A stretch of DNA of 64,000 nucleotides from contig NZ_JAOBQJ010000005.1 in the NCBI RefSeq assembly GCF_026162425.1, forward strand, positions 434,001-498,000, written 5' to 3'. This DNA is from Flexivirga meconopsidis (GTDB lineage Bacteria > Actinomycetota > Actinomycetes > Actinomycetales > Dermatophilaceae). This document shows, in pieces, positions 54,104-63,866 of the stretch (position 1 is its first letter; each line of letters begins with the position of its first letter). The translations under genes and the position numbers were made by a program. Under the pieces are notes generated by a model. The model worked only from the letters and a program-made list of their open reading frames with translations. It ran no database searches and had not been told where the DNA came from.

Positions 54104-54116
54104 CAAGTGGCACTTG
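54104..54116. promoter_or_regulatory. 13-bp palindrome upstream of whiB1
   Basis: CAAGTG-G-CACTTG is a perfect dyad about 87 bp before the start codon and 14 bp beyond the ECF-type promoter candidate. In mycobacteria whiB1 is controlled by CRP-like and WhiB1 proteins; this sequence does not match the CRP consensus. Confidence 0.4.
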
Positions 54117-54202
54117 CCGTCAAGGCCACCACACCACCCCCTACGGACCGATGCCGCTCCGTGCCTTTGTGCGCATGCGGCTGATGCAAGGAGCAGAACC
54201 AC

Positions 54203-54451
54203 ATGGATTGGCGCGACCGCGCTGCGTGCTTGGACGAGGACCCGGAGCTGTTCTTCCCGATCGGCAACACCGGGCCCGCCCTGCAGCAGATCGAGGACGC
54301 CAAGCAGGTCTGCCGGCGTTGCGAGGTCATCGACACCTGCCTCAAGTGGGCTTTGGAGTCCGGCCAGGACGCCGGCGTCTGGGGCGGCCTGTCCGAGGAC
54401 GAACGGCGCGCACTCAAGCGCCGCAACGCCCGGGCCCGCCGCGCTGGATAA
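54203..54451 (+). CDS. whiB1: WhiB1 iron-sulfur transcription factor
   Basis: The 82-residue protein has the four cluster cysteines C9, C37, C40 and C46, the GVWGG turn (58-62) and the basic C terminus DERRALKRRNARARR. It aligns closely with mycobacterial WhiB1 (MDWR, DEDPELFFP.GN.GPAL). WhiB1 binds a NO-sensitive [4Fe-4S] cluster, partners SigA and is essential in Mycobacterium tuberculosis. AAGGAG precedes ATG 54203 by 9 nt. Divergence of upstream DNA hides the mycobacterial promoter; pdtaS is convergent downstream as in mycobacteria. Confidence 0.97.
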   Translation: MDWRDRAACLDEDPELFFPIGNTGPALQQIEDAKQVCRRCEVIDTCLKWALESGQDAGVWGGLSEDERRALKRRNARARRAG

Positions 54452-54475
54452 CACTGGACAGCACCTGCGAAGCGT

Positions 54476-55963
54476 TCACCCACTACCCATATCTCCCCGC
54501 AGCCGCGCGACGAAACGCACCCGCGTTCCGCGCGGCTGCTCTGCGCGCCAGGTGATTTCGCCGCGCAGGTCCTGCACGAACGACCGCACGATCTGGATGC
54601 CGAGCCCGGAGGTCGCCGGGCTGAAGTCCTCCGGCAATCCTGCCCCGTCGTCGGTGACGGTCACCGTCAGCAGCTCCTGACCGGTCTGGTCCACACTGCG
54701 TGCCGCATCGAGCACCACCCGTCCGCCGTGAGTGGCGAAGCCGTGCTCGATCGCGTTCTGCACCAGCTCGGCGATGATCATTGCGATCGGCGTCGCGTCG
54801 TCGGAGTGCAGCAGACCGAACTCTCCGGTGAGTTCGGCGTGCACCCGCTCCTGCGACCGGTTGCTGATCTCCACCGCCGACCGCAGCGCCCCGCTGGCGA
54901 TCTCGTCGAACGGCGTCGTCTCGTCCAGTCCCCCGCTGAGCGTCTCGTGCACGGTCGCGATCGTGGCCACCCGCCGCACCGCACCGTCGAGCGCGGCCCG
55001 AGCCTCCGGGTCGTCGAGCCGTCGCGCCTGCAGCCGCAGCACCGCGGCCACGGTCTGCAGGTTGTTCTTCACCCGGTGGTGGATCTCCCGGATGGTGGCG
55101 TCCTTGCTGAGCAATTCGCGCTCCCGGCGGCGAAGCTCACTGACGTCCCGCACCAACAGCACGGCACCGATCCGACGACCGTTCTCCGACAACGGGATCG
55201 ATCGCGCACTCACCGACGCGCTGCGTGACTCCATCTCGGTGCGCCACGGCACGCGGCCGGTGAGCACCATCATCAGCTCCTCGTCGACCGGCCCGCGCTC
55301 GGGCAGCACGTCACCCAGCACCGACGCGAGCCGGACACCGATCAACTCCCCGTCATACCCGAGGCGGTGGATGGCCGACACCGCGTTGGGACTGGCGTAG
55401 GTCACGTTGCCCTCGGCGTCCAACCGCAGCACGCCGTCGCCGACCCGCGGTGCCCCGCGCCGGCCGGCCGGCGCCGACGCCGGGTCCGGGAACGCGCCGG
55501 TCGCGATCATCCGGGCGAGCGCGTCCGCGGTCGCCAGATAGGTGACCTCGAGCCGGCTCGGGGTGCGCATCGACGCGAGGTTGGTATGCCGCGTCAGCAC
55601 CGCAACCGGCACGCCCCGCTGCAGCACCGGGATCGACTCCTCGCGCACCGGCAGGTCGTCGCGCCACATCGTCGATTGGGAACGCACGATGCGCCGCTCG
55701 GCATACGCCTCGGCAACCGGGCGCACCCGGGTGTGGTCGATCGTGCTGCCGACCAGGTCCTCCACGAACACGCCCACGCCGGTGGTCGGGCGCACGTGCG
55801 CCGCGGCGACCCAGTTGCCGTCGCGGGCCGGCACCCAGAGCACCAGATCGGCGAACGACAGGTCGGACAACAGCTGCCAGTCGCCGACCAGCAGGTGCAG
55901 CCACTCCCGCGCCGACTGCGGCAGGTCGGTGTGCTCGCCCAGCACATCATTCATCGACGGCAT
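54476..55963 (-). CDS. pdtaS: Sensor histidine kinase PdtaS
   Basis: The 495-residue cytosolic kinase has an N-terminal GAF domain (about 20-150), a PAS domain (about 185-280) and a HisKA_2 core with the phospho-His segment IREIHHRVKNNLQTVAAVLRLQARR near residue 295. The ATPase motifs are AELVQNAIEHGF and GLGIQIVRSF. PdtaS signals to the ANTAR regulator PdtaR. TAGGTT lies 7 nt before ATG 55963. In mycobacteria the same whiB1/pdtaS neighbourhood occurs (Rv3219/Rv3220c). Confidence 0.94.
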   Translation of the reverse strand: MPSMNDVLGEHTDLPQSAREWLHLLVGDWQLLSDLSFADLVLWVPARDGNWVAAAHVRPTTGVGVFVEDLVGSTIDHTRVRPVAEAYAERRIVRSQSTMWRDDLPVREESIPVLQRGVPVAVLTRHTNLASMRTPSRLEVTYLATADALARMIATGAFPDPASAPAGRRGAPRVGDGVLRLDAEGNVTYASPNAVSAIHRLGYDGELIGVRLASVLGDVLPERGPVDEELMMVLTGRVPWRTEMESRSASVSARSIPLSENGRRIGAVLLVRDVSELRRRERELLSKDATIREIHHRVKNNLQTVAAVLRLQARRLDDPEARAALDGAVRRVATIATVHETLSGGLDETTPFDEIASGALRSAVEISNRSQERVHAELTGEFGLLHSDDATPIAMIIAELVQNAIEHGFATHGGRVVLDAARSVDQTGQELLTVTVTDDGAGLPEDFSPATSGLGIQIVRSFVQDLRGEITWRAEQPRGTRVRFVARLRGDMGSG

Positions 55964-55998
55964 TGCCGAGAACCTATCTGCCGCTCGGCGCCGGCCCC

Positions 55999-58900
55999 CT
56001 ACCGGGCCGACCCGGACCGCACCACCGAGCGCAGCGTGCGCAGCGCGACCGACAGCGGGGCGAGCCCCGGCTCGTCGAGATCCGCGACACCCACCAGCGC
56101 CTGCTGGGCGCGGTTGATCGAGTCGGCGTTGGCAGTTGCCCAGTCGTCGAGCCGCTCGTCGGCGGTGTCGCTGTCGGGGGTGTCGGCGATGACCGCCGCG
56201 GTGAACGCATCGAGCACCGAGTAGAGGTCGTCGCGGACCGCTCCGCGCGCCAGCGAGTCCCAGCGGTCGTCCCGGGGCAACTGGGAGACCGCGTGCAGGA
56301 TGCGGTCGATGCCGAGCCGCTCGGACAGCTTGAAGTAGACCTCTGCGACGTCGGCGACCGGTGTGCCGGTGCTGATCGCCTGCTCGGTGATGTCCAGCAG
56401 CGAGTAGGCGTCCAGCAGCGCAGCCGCCCGCCCGGCCAGCTCCTCGGGCACGCCGTCGGCAACCAGCTCGTCCCGGTTGCCGGCCCAGCGCTCGCGCTCA
56501 CCGCCCTGCAGCAGGTCGGGCAGCTTCGGGGTCAGCTGCGCAATCACCGGACCGAAGCGCTCGATCTCCGCGCCGACGTCCAGGTGCGCCGGCCGGCTGT
56601 GCACCAGCCACCTGGTCGCCCGGTCGATCAGCCGGCGGAACTCCAGGTAGAGGGGCGTCTGCGCGTCGGTCGGCACCTTGTTGTCCAACGCCTCGACCGC
56701 GGCCACGAAGCCGGCCATGTCGAAGGCTTCGCGGGCCACGACATACGCCCGGGCGGCCTGCTCCGGTGAAGCGCCGGTCTCCTCCGCGAGCCGGTAGCCG
56801 AAGGTGATGCCGCCCCGGTTGATCATCGAGTTGACCACCGAGTTGACCACGATCTCCTTGCGCAGCGGGTGCTCGGTGAGTTCGTCGGCGTACTGCTGCC
56901 GGATCGGCGCCGGGAAGTATGACGTGAGCGTCCCGCCGAACCACGGGTCGTCGGTGAGCCCGGAGTGGCTGAGGTCGGCCTTCAGCGCCAGCTTCGCGTA
57001 GGCGACCAGCACCGAGAACTCCGGTGATGTGAGCCCGGTCCCGGCCGCCGAACGAGCCGCGATCTCCGAGTCGCTCGGCAGGAATTCCAGCTCGCGGTCA
57101 AGCTCGCCGCGTTCCTCCAGCCAGTGGATCAGTCGCTGGTGGACCGGGAGCATCGCGTGGGTCTGCGCCCGCGCGTTGCCGAGCAGGGTGTTCTGCTCAT
57201 AGTTGTCCCGCAGCACCTGCAGCGCGATCTCATCGGTCATCGAGTGCAGCAACTCGTTGCGCTCGTCGAGGTCGAAGTGGCCCTGACGCATCAGATCGGT
57301 GGCCAGGATCTTGATGTTGACCTCGTGGTCGGAGGTGTCCACGCCCGCGGAGTTGTCGATCGCGTCGGTGTTGACCCGCACGCCGTGCTGTGCGGCCTCG
57401 ATCCGGCCGAGCTGGCTCGCGCCGAGGTTGCCGCCCTCGCCGATCACCTTGACCCGCAACTGTTTTCCGTCGACTCGGATCTGGTCGTTGGCACGGTCAC
57501 CGATGTCGGCGTTGGCCTCGACCGCGGACTTGACGTAGGTGCCGATGCCGCCGTTCCAGAACAGGTCGACCGGCGCGAGCAGGATCGCGTGGATCAGCTC
57601 GGTCGGAGTCATCGCCGTCGTGCCGGCCGCCAGACCGAGGGCTTCGCGCACCTGCGGGGTGATCGGGATCGACTTCGCGGTGCGCGGGTAGACCCCGCCA
57701 CCCGGCGAGATCAGCGACGTGTCGTAGTCGGCCCACGACGACCGCGGCAGGTCGAACAGCCGGCGGCGCTCGGCATACGAGGTGGCCGCGACCGGGTCCG
57801 GGTCGAGGAAGATGTGCCGGTGGTCGAAGGCGGCGACCAGCCGGATGTGTTCGGACAGCAGCATGCCGTTGCCGAAGACGTCGCCGCTCATGTCGCCGAC
57901 GCCGACGACGGTGAACTCCTGGCTCTGGGTGTCGACGCCCATCTCGCGGAAGTGCCGCTTGACCGACTCCCATGCGCCGCGGGCGGTGATGCCCATGGCC
58001 TTGTGGTCGTAGCCGGCCGAGCCGCCGGAGGCGAACGCGTCGTCCAGCCAGAAGCCGTAGCTCTGCGCGACCCCGTTGGCGATGTCGCTGAAGGTCGCGG
58101 TGCCCTTGTCGGCCGCGACCACCAGGTAGGTGTCGTCGGCGTCGTGCCGCACGACGTCCTTGGGCGGCACCACCTGCCCGGAGACCAGGTTGTCGGTGAC
58201 ATCCAGCAGCCCCGAGATGAACAGCTTGTATGACGCGACGCCCTCGGCCATCCAGGCTTCCCGGTCGGCCGGGTCGGGCAGCCTCTTGGCCACGAACCCG
58301 CCCTTGGACCCGGTCGGCACGATGACGGCGTTCTTGACCATCTGGGCCTTCACCAGGCCGAGGATCTCGGTGCGGAAGTCCTCCGGACGGTCACTCCACC
58401 GCAGACCGCCACGGGCCACCTTGCCGAAGCGCAGGTGCACACCCTCGACGCGCGGGCCATAGACCCAGATCTCGAACATCGGCCGGGGATCGGGCAGCCC
58501 GGGCACGCGGCGGCAGTCCAGCTTGAAGCTCATCACCGGGCTGGGGTCGCCCTGCTCGTCACGCTGGAAGACGTTGGTGCGCAAGGTCGCCCGGATGACG
58601 CCCATCATCGTGCGGATGATGCGGTCGTGGTCGAGGCTGCTGACGTCGTCCAGCGCGGTCTCGATGCGCTGCACGATCGCGGCCTCTGCGGCGTCACGGT
58701 CGGTGTCCTGACCCACACCGGCATCGAAGCGCGCCGGGTCGAAGCGCGCCTCGAAGAGGTCGACGAGCGACCGCGCCAGGTCCACGTTGCCGCGCAGCGC
58801 CTGCTCGATGTAGTTCTGGCTGAACGTGAAGCCGATCTGCCGCAGGTACTTGCTGATCGCCCGCAGCACCGCGACCTGACGCGAGGTGAGACCGGCGCGC

Positions 58901-60882
58901 AGCACCAGGGCACCCAGCCCGTCGCTCTCGGCGTCGCCCTCCCAGACCGCGCGGAATGCCTCCTGGAAGCGGTCCCGCACCGCCCCGAGCGCGGCATCGT
59001 CGGTGCCCCACCTGGCGGCGTCGTCGGCGCGCAGGCCGAAGTCGTAGACGTGCACGACGACCCCGTCGGCCCGCCGCATCGAGTAGGGGCGTTCGTCGGT
59101 GACCTGCACCCCGAGGTCGGTGAAGACCGGCAGCACGTCGGTCAGAATCACCCGGTCACGGCGGAACAGCTTGAACCGGCGCTCGCGCGGGTCGGTCGAC
59201 TCGGGGTCGCGGTAGAGCGTGAAGAGGGTGTGCTCGTCGGACTCCAACGCCTCGATGCGGCGCAGGTCGGCAACACCCTGGCGCGGGCTGAAGTCCTCCT
59301 TGTAGGCCTCGGGGAAGGCCCGGGCGTAGAGGCTCATCACCCGTGCGGAGGCGTCCTCGCCGTCCTCCTCCGCCGAGACCGCACCGAGGCGTTCGCCCCA
59401 CGTGCGACTGCTCTCCAGCAGCTTGGTCTGCAGCTCCTCATCGTCGACCTGCGGCACCTCGGCGCCGGGCCGCAGCCGCACCACGAAATGGATCAGCGCC
59501 AGCGCCGAGTCGGCGATGCGGGTGGTGTAGTCGACGCTCTCAGCGTCATACGCCTCGCGCAGCAGTTGCTCGATGCGCAACCGCACACCCGTGTTGTAAC
59601 GGTCACGGGGCAAGTAGACCAGCACCGAGACGAACCGGCCGAACTCGTCGACCCTGCGGAACAGCTGGGCCTGGCGGCGTTCCTGCAGCCGCAGCACCTG
59701 GGTCGAGATCTTGTAGAGCTGCTCGCTGGAGGTCTGGAACAACTCGTCGCGCGGGTAATTCTCCAGCACCTCAAGCAGGTCCTTGCCGGAGTGACTGTCC
59801 GGCGAGAACCCGGTGCGGGCGATCACCTTGGCGACGCGTTCGCGCACGACCGGCACCCGGCGCACCGACTCGGTGTACGCGCTGGAGGTGAACAGCCCGA
59901 GGAAGCGCTTCTCCCCCGTGACGTTGCCTTCGTCGTCGAAGGTGCGGATGCCGATGTAGTCCAGGTAGGTCGACCGGTGCACGGTCGAGCGCGAGTTGGC
60001 CTTGGTGATGGTCAGCAACTGCGGCTCGCGGGCGGTCTTGCGAGCGTTCGGGGTCAGCCGGCTGAACGACTGCGACGCCGGCTTGTCGTAACGCAGGATG
60101 CCGAGGCCGGAGCCTGGCTTGATGCGCAGCACATCCTCGCCGTCGACGGTGTCGAGCTCGTACTCGCGGTAGCCGAGGAAGGTGAAGTGGTTGTCGGCCA
60201 GCCAGCGCAGGAAGCCCTGGGTGTTCTCGACCGCCCACGCGGGCACGGTCGACGGACGGCGTGCGTCGAGGTCGGCGATGACCTGCTCGCACTCGGCCTG
60301 CATGCGGTGCCAGTCGTCGACCGCAACGCGGACGTCGGCGAGCACCCGGCGTACGGCGTCCAGCAACTCGGCGTCGTCGGCGTCCTTAGCGGCGAGGTCG
60401 ATCTCGAAGTGCATCCAGGACTCGGCGATCGGGGCCAGTCCCCCGTCCGTCGCGGGCGGCAGCTCGTCGGTGTCGTAGATCGTGGTGAGGTTGCCGGCCG
60501 CGTCCCGCTGGACGAACATCTGCGGGTGGATCAGCGCGTGCACGTTGCGGTCGCGGTGGGCGAGCTCGGCGATCACCGAGTCGACCAGGAACGGCATGTC
60601 GTCGGTGACGATCTGCAGCACTGTGTAGGGGCAGGACCAGCCCTCGGCGTCGGCGCTGGGGTGCAGCAACTGCACGTTGGCGGTCCCGGGTGCGCGGTGC
60701 CGGGCGAGCTCCTTGTGGGAGCGCAGGACGCCGGCGAGGCGCTGCGGCCCGAAGGCCGCGATGTCCTCATCGGCGACGTGCCGGTAGTAACGCTCCAGCA
60801 GCCAGGGTGCCGGCGGCTCCCCGTGGTTGTCGCGTGCGCAGTCGCGCAGGATGGATGTGCGGGAAGGTGTGTCCACGGACAT
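55999..60882 (-). CDS. gdh: NAD-specific glutamate dehydrogenase, 180-kDa class
   Basis: The 1627-residue enzyme oxidises glutamate to 2-oxoglutarate and ammonia with NAD. Its large N-terminal part has ACT-like regulatory segments, followed by the catalytic domain with KAQMVKNAVIVPTGSKGGFV (catalytic Lys near residue 860) and the Rossmann region. The long C-terminal domain ends PLSVALRTLRS. The length matches the large actinobacterial class, inhibited by GarA in mycobacteria. ATG 60882 follows GAGGGCC-like sequence. pruA, which makes glutamate from P5C, is 1.3 kb upstream on the same strand. It is the longest gene here. Confidence 0.96.
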   Translation of the reverse strand: MSVDTPSRTSILRDCARDNHGEPPAPWLLERYYRHVADEDIAAFGPQRLAGVLRSHKELARHRAPGTANVQLLHPSADAEGWSCPYTVLQIVTDDMPFLVDSVIAELAHRDRNVHALIHPQMFVQRDAAGNLTTIYDTDELPPATDGGLAPIAESWMHFEIDLAAKDADDAELLDAVRRVLADVRVAVDDWHRMQAECEQVIADLDARRPSTVPAWAVENTQGFLRWLADNHFTFLGYREYELDTVDGEDVLRIKPGSGLGILRYDKPASQSFSRLTPNARKTAREPQLLTITKANSRSTVHRSTYLDYIGIRTFDDEGNVTGEKRFLGLFTSSAYTESVRRVPVVRERVAKVIARTGFSPDSHSGKDLLEVLENYPRDELFQTSSEQLYKISTQVLRLQERRQAQLFRRVDEFGRFVSVLVYLPRDRYNTGVRLRIEQLLREAYDAESVDYTTRIADSALALIHFVVRLRPGAEVPQVDDEELQTKLLESSRTWGERLGAVSAEEDGEDASARVMSLYARAFPEAYKEDFSPRQGVADLRRIEALESDEHTLFTLYRDPESTDPRERRFKLFRRDRVILTDVLPVFTDLGVQVTDERPYSMRRADGVVVHVYDFGLRADDAARWGTDDAALGAVRDRFQEAFRAVWEGDAESDGLGALVLRAGLTSRQVAVLRAISKYLRQIGFTFSQNYIEQALRGNVDLARSLVDLFEARFDPARFDAGVGQDTDRDAAEAAIVQRIETALDDVSSLDHDRIIRTMMGVIRATLRTNVFQRDEQGDPSPVMSFKLDCRRVPGLPDPRPMFEIWVYGPRVEGVHLRFGKVARGGLRWSDRPEDFRTEILGLVKAQMVKNAVIVPTGSKGGFVAKRLPDPADREAWMAEGVASYKLFISGLLDVTDNLVSGQVVPPKDVVRHDADDTYLVVAADKGTATFSDIANGVAQSYGFWLDDAFASGGSAGYDHKAMGITARGAWESVKRHFREMGVDTQSQEFTVVGVGDMSGDVFGNGMLLSEHIRLVAAFDHRHIFLDPDPVAATSYAERRRLFDLPRSSWADYDTSLISPGGGVYPRTAKSIPITPQVREALGLAAGTTAMTPTELIHAILLAPVDLFWNGGIGTYVKSAVEANADIGDRANDQIRVDGKQLRVKVIGEGGNLGASQLGRIEAAQHGVRVNTDAIDNSAGVDTSDHEVNIKILATDLMRQGHFDLDERNELLHSMTDEIALQVLRDNYEQNTLLGNARAQTHAMLPVHQRLIHWLEERGELDRELEFLPSDSEIAARSAAGTGLTSPEFSVLVAYAKLALKADLSHSGLTDDPWFGGTLTSYFPAPIRQQYADELTEHPLRKEIVVNSVVNSMINRGGITFGYRLAEETGASPEQAARAYVVAREAFDMAGFVAAVEALDNKVPTDAQTPLYLEFRRLIDRATRWLVHSRPAHLDVGAEIERFGPVIAQLTPKLPDLLQGGERERWAGNRDELVADGVPEELAGRAAALLDAYSLLDITEQAISTGTPVADVAEVYFKLSERLGIDRILHAVSQLPRDDRWDSLARGAVRDDLYSVLDAFTAAVIADTPDSDTADERLDDWATANADSINRAQQALVGVADLDEPGLAPLSVALRTLRSVVRSGSAR

Positions 60883-61039
60883 AGATCGTCTTCGGCCCTC
60901 GTCGTGACTCGATCAGGGGCGACGTCGTTGTGGCCCCTGCCACCAAGACTAGACCCGGGGCCGCTGCATCGGGCGGCAGGTCCGGCGGCTGTGGGCGCCG
61001 TGATGCGTCCGCATTGCCCGGGCCACTATCCTCCCTCGA

Positions 61040-61609
61040 ATGCAGACCAGCGACAGCACGCGCAGTGTGGCGTTGCTGGTCCCCAGATTGCTCGGGGTGC
61101 AGGCCGATCCGGCCGAATTCGAGACCGCCGACGCACTGGCCGAGGCCGTGGAGCGGGCCGCCGAGGAGCTCCTGCGCTGGCATGACGAGCTGGCCGACAT
61201 ACGCCCCTGCCGTGGGCACGGCGGAAGGCTGACGCTGGACGGCGACACGGCCTCCGACAACCCGACGCGGGCAAGCAGGCGGTTGGCCGAACAGGTGAAA
61301 TCCGGTGTGATCCCGGCAGATCCGGCGAGCATCGAGGTTGCCTCCACCGAGCTGCGCGGCATCGCATCGACCATCCGGCGAGTGGCCGGCGCCCGGGACG
61401 GGGACGACCCGGCGGGCCAGCACGGCCGCCAGATCGCCAGCGCGCTCGCCGAACTCGCCGGTGCGCTCAGCTCGCTCGCCGAGACGCTGCGGGTGGAGAT
61501 GGGACGCCTTGCCGGCGGCACCTCCGGTGGAGCCGATCAGGTGCTGGCCCGGGTGGTGCGGGCCGAGCATGCGGCGCGAGTGGCGGCCGCGGCTACTCTG
61601 CGGTTATGA
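61040..61609 (+). CDS. Hypothetical protein, 189 aa
   Basis: A Glu/Ala-rich mostly helical soluble protein, with IASALAELAGALSSLAETLRVEMGRL in the C-terminal half. No family recognised. TATCCT (61027-61032) lies 7 nt before ATG 61040. It is followed by the DUF2505 gene with 19 bp gap. Confidence 0.75.
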   Translation: MQTSDSTRSVALLVPRLLGVQADPAEFETADALAEAVERAAEELLRWHDELADIRPCRGHGGRLTLDGDTASDNPTRASRRLAEQVKSGVIPADPASIEVASTELRGIASTIRRVAGARDGDDPAGQHGRQIASALAELAGALSSLAETLRVEMGRLAGGTSGGADQVLARVVRAEHAARVAAAATLRL

Positions 61610-61628
61610 CCGAGACGGAGGGACGCCA

Positions 61629-62117
61629 GTGAAGATCGAGGAGACCTGGAGCTATGACGCTCCGGCCGACACAGTGTTCGCCATGCTGCTCGACCCGAAG
61701 TTTCAGCAGGCCAAGTGCGAGGCGACCGGCGCGCTCTCCAGCAAGGTCGACGTGCGCACCGAACCGCCGATCGAGGTCATCGAGACGCACCGCGAGATGT
61801 CGACTGCTGGCCTGCCCGACAACGTCGCCAAGCTCGTGGGAAAATCGTTGAAGATCATCGAGATTCAGCTCTGGGGCAAACCCGCCGGCGACGGCGCGCG
61901 CACGGCTGACCTGGACGTCTCGCTCGGTGGTCTGCCGGTCAACTTCGTCGGCAAGATCACCATGACCCCGGCCGGTGAGACCACCGGCCTGCACCTGGTC
62001 GGCGACCTCAAGGCCCGCATCCCGCTTGTCGGTGGACGGGTGGAATCCGCTGCGGCACCTGCGATTTCGAACGGCGTCCGGATCGAGGCCGAGACCGGTG
62101 CGAAGTACCTGGCCTGA
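61629..62117 (+). CDS. DUF2505 family protein (START/SRPBCC-like fold)
   Basis: A 162-residue protein with the START-like pattern FAMLLDPKFQQAKCEATGA and VSLGGLPVNFVGKITMTPAGETTGLHLVGDLKARIPLVGGRVES. DUF2505 proteins are common in actinobacteria and thought to bind lipids or small molecules, but no function is established. GGAGGG precedes GTG 61629 by 6 nt; an open frame upstream overlaps the previous gene. Confidence 0.9.
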   Translation: MKIEETWSYDAPADTVFAMLLDPKFQQAKCEATGALSSKVDVRTEPPIEVIETHREMSTAGLPDNVAKLVGKSLKIIEIQLWGKPAGDGARTADLDVSLGGLPVNFVGKITMTPAGETTGLHLVGDLKARIPLVGGRVESAAAPAISNGVRIEAETGAKYLA

Positions 62118-62132
62118 TCGGCGCAGCCGTAA

Positions 62133-62166
62133 AAGGCCCCGCAGCGCGCGTGCGCTGCGGGGCCTT
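62133..62166. terminator. Bidirectional terminator between DUF2505 gene and pruA
   Basis: AAGGCCCCGCAGCGC-GCGT-GCGCTGCGGGGCCTT has 15-bp perfect arms and an A-rich left flank that supplies the T tract for the minus strand. Confidence 0.9.
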
Positions 62167-62180
62167 CGTCATACGCCCGG

Positions 62181-63809
62181 TTACTGCATGTGCGGGTAGG
62201 TGTACTCGGTCGGCGGGACGAACGTCTCCTTGATCGAGCGCGGGCTGGTCCAGCGCATCAGGTTCGCCGCCGAGCCGGCCTTGTCGTTGGTTCCCGAGGC
62301 GCGTCCACCGCCGAACGGCTGCTGACCGACGACGGCGCCGGTCGGCTTGTCGTTGATGTAGAAGTTGCCGGCGGCGAACCGCAGCCGCTCCTGCGCGTCG
62401 GCGATCGCCTCGCGGTCCTGGGCGATGATCGAGCCGGTCAGGCCGTACGGAGCGACCGACTCCATCTGGTCCAGGACCTTGTCGTACTGCCGGTCGGGGA
62501 AGACGTGCACGGCGAGGATCGGGCCGAAGTATTCGGTCGAGAACACCGCGTTGTCCGGGTCGCTGACCTCGAGGATGGTCGGGCGGACGAAGTAGCCGAC
62601 GCTGTCGTCATACGTGCCACCGGCGAGGACCTTGATGTCCTTGTGCGCGTGCGCCATGTCGAGCGCATCCTTGTGCTTGGCGAACGCGCGCGCGTCAATG
62701 ACCGCGCCCATGAAGTTGGACAAGTCGGTGACGTCGCCCATCGCGATCGAGTCGGTGATGCCGACCAGGTCGGACTTGATCTTGCGCCATACGCTCGCCG
62801 GCACGTAGGCCCGCGACGCCGCCGAGCACTTCTGCCCCTGGAACTCGAAGGCACCGCGAATCATCGCCGTGCGCAGCACGTCCTGGTCGGCCGACGGGTG
62901 AGCGAGGATGAAGTCCTTGCCGCCGGTCTCGCCGACCAAGCGCGGGTAGGTGCGGTACTTGGTGAGGTTGGAACCCACGGTCTGCCAAAGGTTTTGGAAG
63001 GTCGGGGTGGACCCGGTGAAGTGGATGCCGGCCAGGTCCGGGTCGGTGAGCGCAGCCTTGGAGACGTTGATGCCGTCTCCGGTCACCAGGTTGATGACCC
63101 CGTCCGGCAGGCCCGCCGCCTCGAGCAACTCCATCGTCAGCTGTGCTGCGCGCGTCTGGGTCGGAGACGGCTTCCAGACGACCGTGTTGCCCATGAGCGC
63201 GGGCGCGGTCGGCAGGTTGCCGGCGATCGCGGTGAAGTTGAAGGGGGTGATCGCGTAGACGAAGCCCTCGAGCGGACGGTGGTCGGTGCGGTTCCAGACG
63301 CCGCGCGAATTGGCCATCGGCTGCTCGGCCATGATCTGGCGCGCGAAGTGCACGTTGTAACGCCAGAAGTCGATCAGCTCGCAGGCGCTGTCGATCTCGG
63401 CCTGGGTGGCGGTCTTGCTCTGGCCGAGCATCGTCGCGGCGTTCATCCGGGCGCGCCAGGGACCGGCGAGCAGGTCGGCCGCCTTGAGCAGCACGGCTGC
63501 CCGGTCGTCGAAGGACAGCGCCCGCCAGGCCGGTGCCGCGGCCTTGGCCGCGTCCACCGCGGCCTGCGCGTCGGCGACCGTCGCGTTCTTCATGGTGCCG
63601 AGCACCTTCTTGTGCGCGTGCGGCTGCCGCACGGCGATCGCGCGGCCACCACCCATGACCCGCTTGCCACCGATGGTGTGGGGCAATTCGACCTGTTCCG
63701 AACCGATTTCGACCAGCGCTACCTCCAGCGCGGCACGCTCGGCGCTGCCGGGCGCGTAGTCGAGTACGGGTTCGTTCACCGGTGCGGGGACCTGGGTCAC
63801 AGCGTCCAT
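62181..63809 (-). CDS. pruA: L-glutamate gamma-semialdehyde (P5C) dehydrogenase
   Basis: PruA oxidises glutamate-5-semialdehyde to glutamate with NAD, the second step of proline catabolism. The 542-residue ALDH-family protein has FTGSTPTFQNL, RLVGETGGKDFILAH (general base Glu) and the catalytic Cys in FQGQKCSAASRAYV. AAGGAG precedes ATG 63809 by 9 nt. Its product feeds the NAD-glutamate dehydrogenase. No PRODH (proline dehydrogenase) is in the window. Confidence 0.96.
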   Translation of the reverse strand: MDAVTQVPAPVNEPVLDYAPGSAERAALEVALVEIGSEQVELPHTIGGKRVMGGGRAIAVRQPHAHKKVLGTMKNATVADAQAAVDAAKAAAPAWRALSFDDRAAVLLKAADLLAGPWRARMNAATMLGQSKTATQAEIDSACELIDFWRYNVHFARQIMAEQPMANSRGVWNRTDHRPLEGFVYAITPFNFTAIAGNLPTAPALMGNTVVWKPSPTQTRAAQLTMELLEAAGLPDGVINLVTGDGINVSKAALTDPDLAGIHFTGSTPTFQNLWQTVGSNLTKYRTYPRLVGETGGKDFILAHPSADQDVLRTAMIRGAFEFQGQKCSAASRAYVPASVWRKIKSDLVGITDSIAMGDVTDLSNFMGAVIDARAFAKHKDALDMAHAHKDIKVLAGGTYDDSVGYFVRPTILEVSDPDNAVFSTEYFGPILAVHVFPDRQYDKVLDQMESVAPYGLTGSIIAQDREAIADAQERLRFAAGNFYINDKPTGAVVGQQPFGGGRASGTNDKAGSAANLMRWTSPRSIKETFVPPTEYTYPHMQ

Positions 63810-63866
63810 CGATGCGGCTCCTTAAAGATGTATGACGAAAACGGTCATCCCATCCTCGCACCCGCA

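Larger units (their letters stand above)
53869..54202. other. 334-bp intergenic region upstream of whiB1
   Basis: No gene is seen. It holds the promoter of the small membrane gene on the minus strand. On the plus strand GGGAAC-N17-CGTT (54063-54089) resembles the SigR/SigE/SigH type promoter, and CAAGTG-G-CACTTG (54104-54116) is a 13-bp palindrome. The part 53980-54060 is AT-rich for this genome. Confidence 0.45.

Noticed and set aside
58435-61185. Very long open frame (over 900 codons) on the plus strand
   Set aside because: It lies antisense to the NAD-glutamate dehydrogenase gene, whose protein family matches at full length. High GC makes such frames open by codon bias alone; no family features or RBS.
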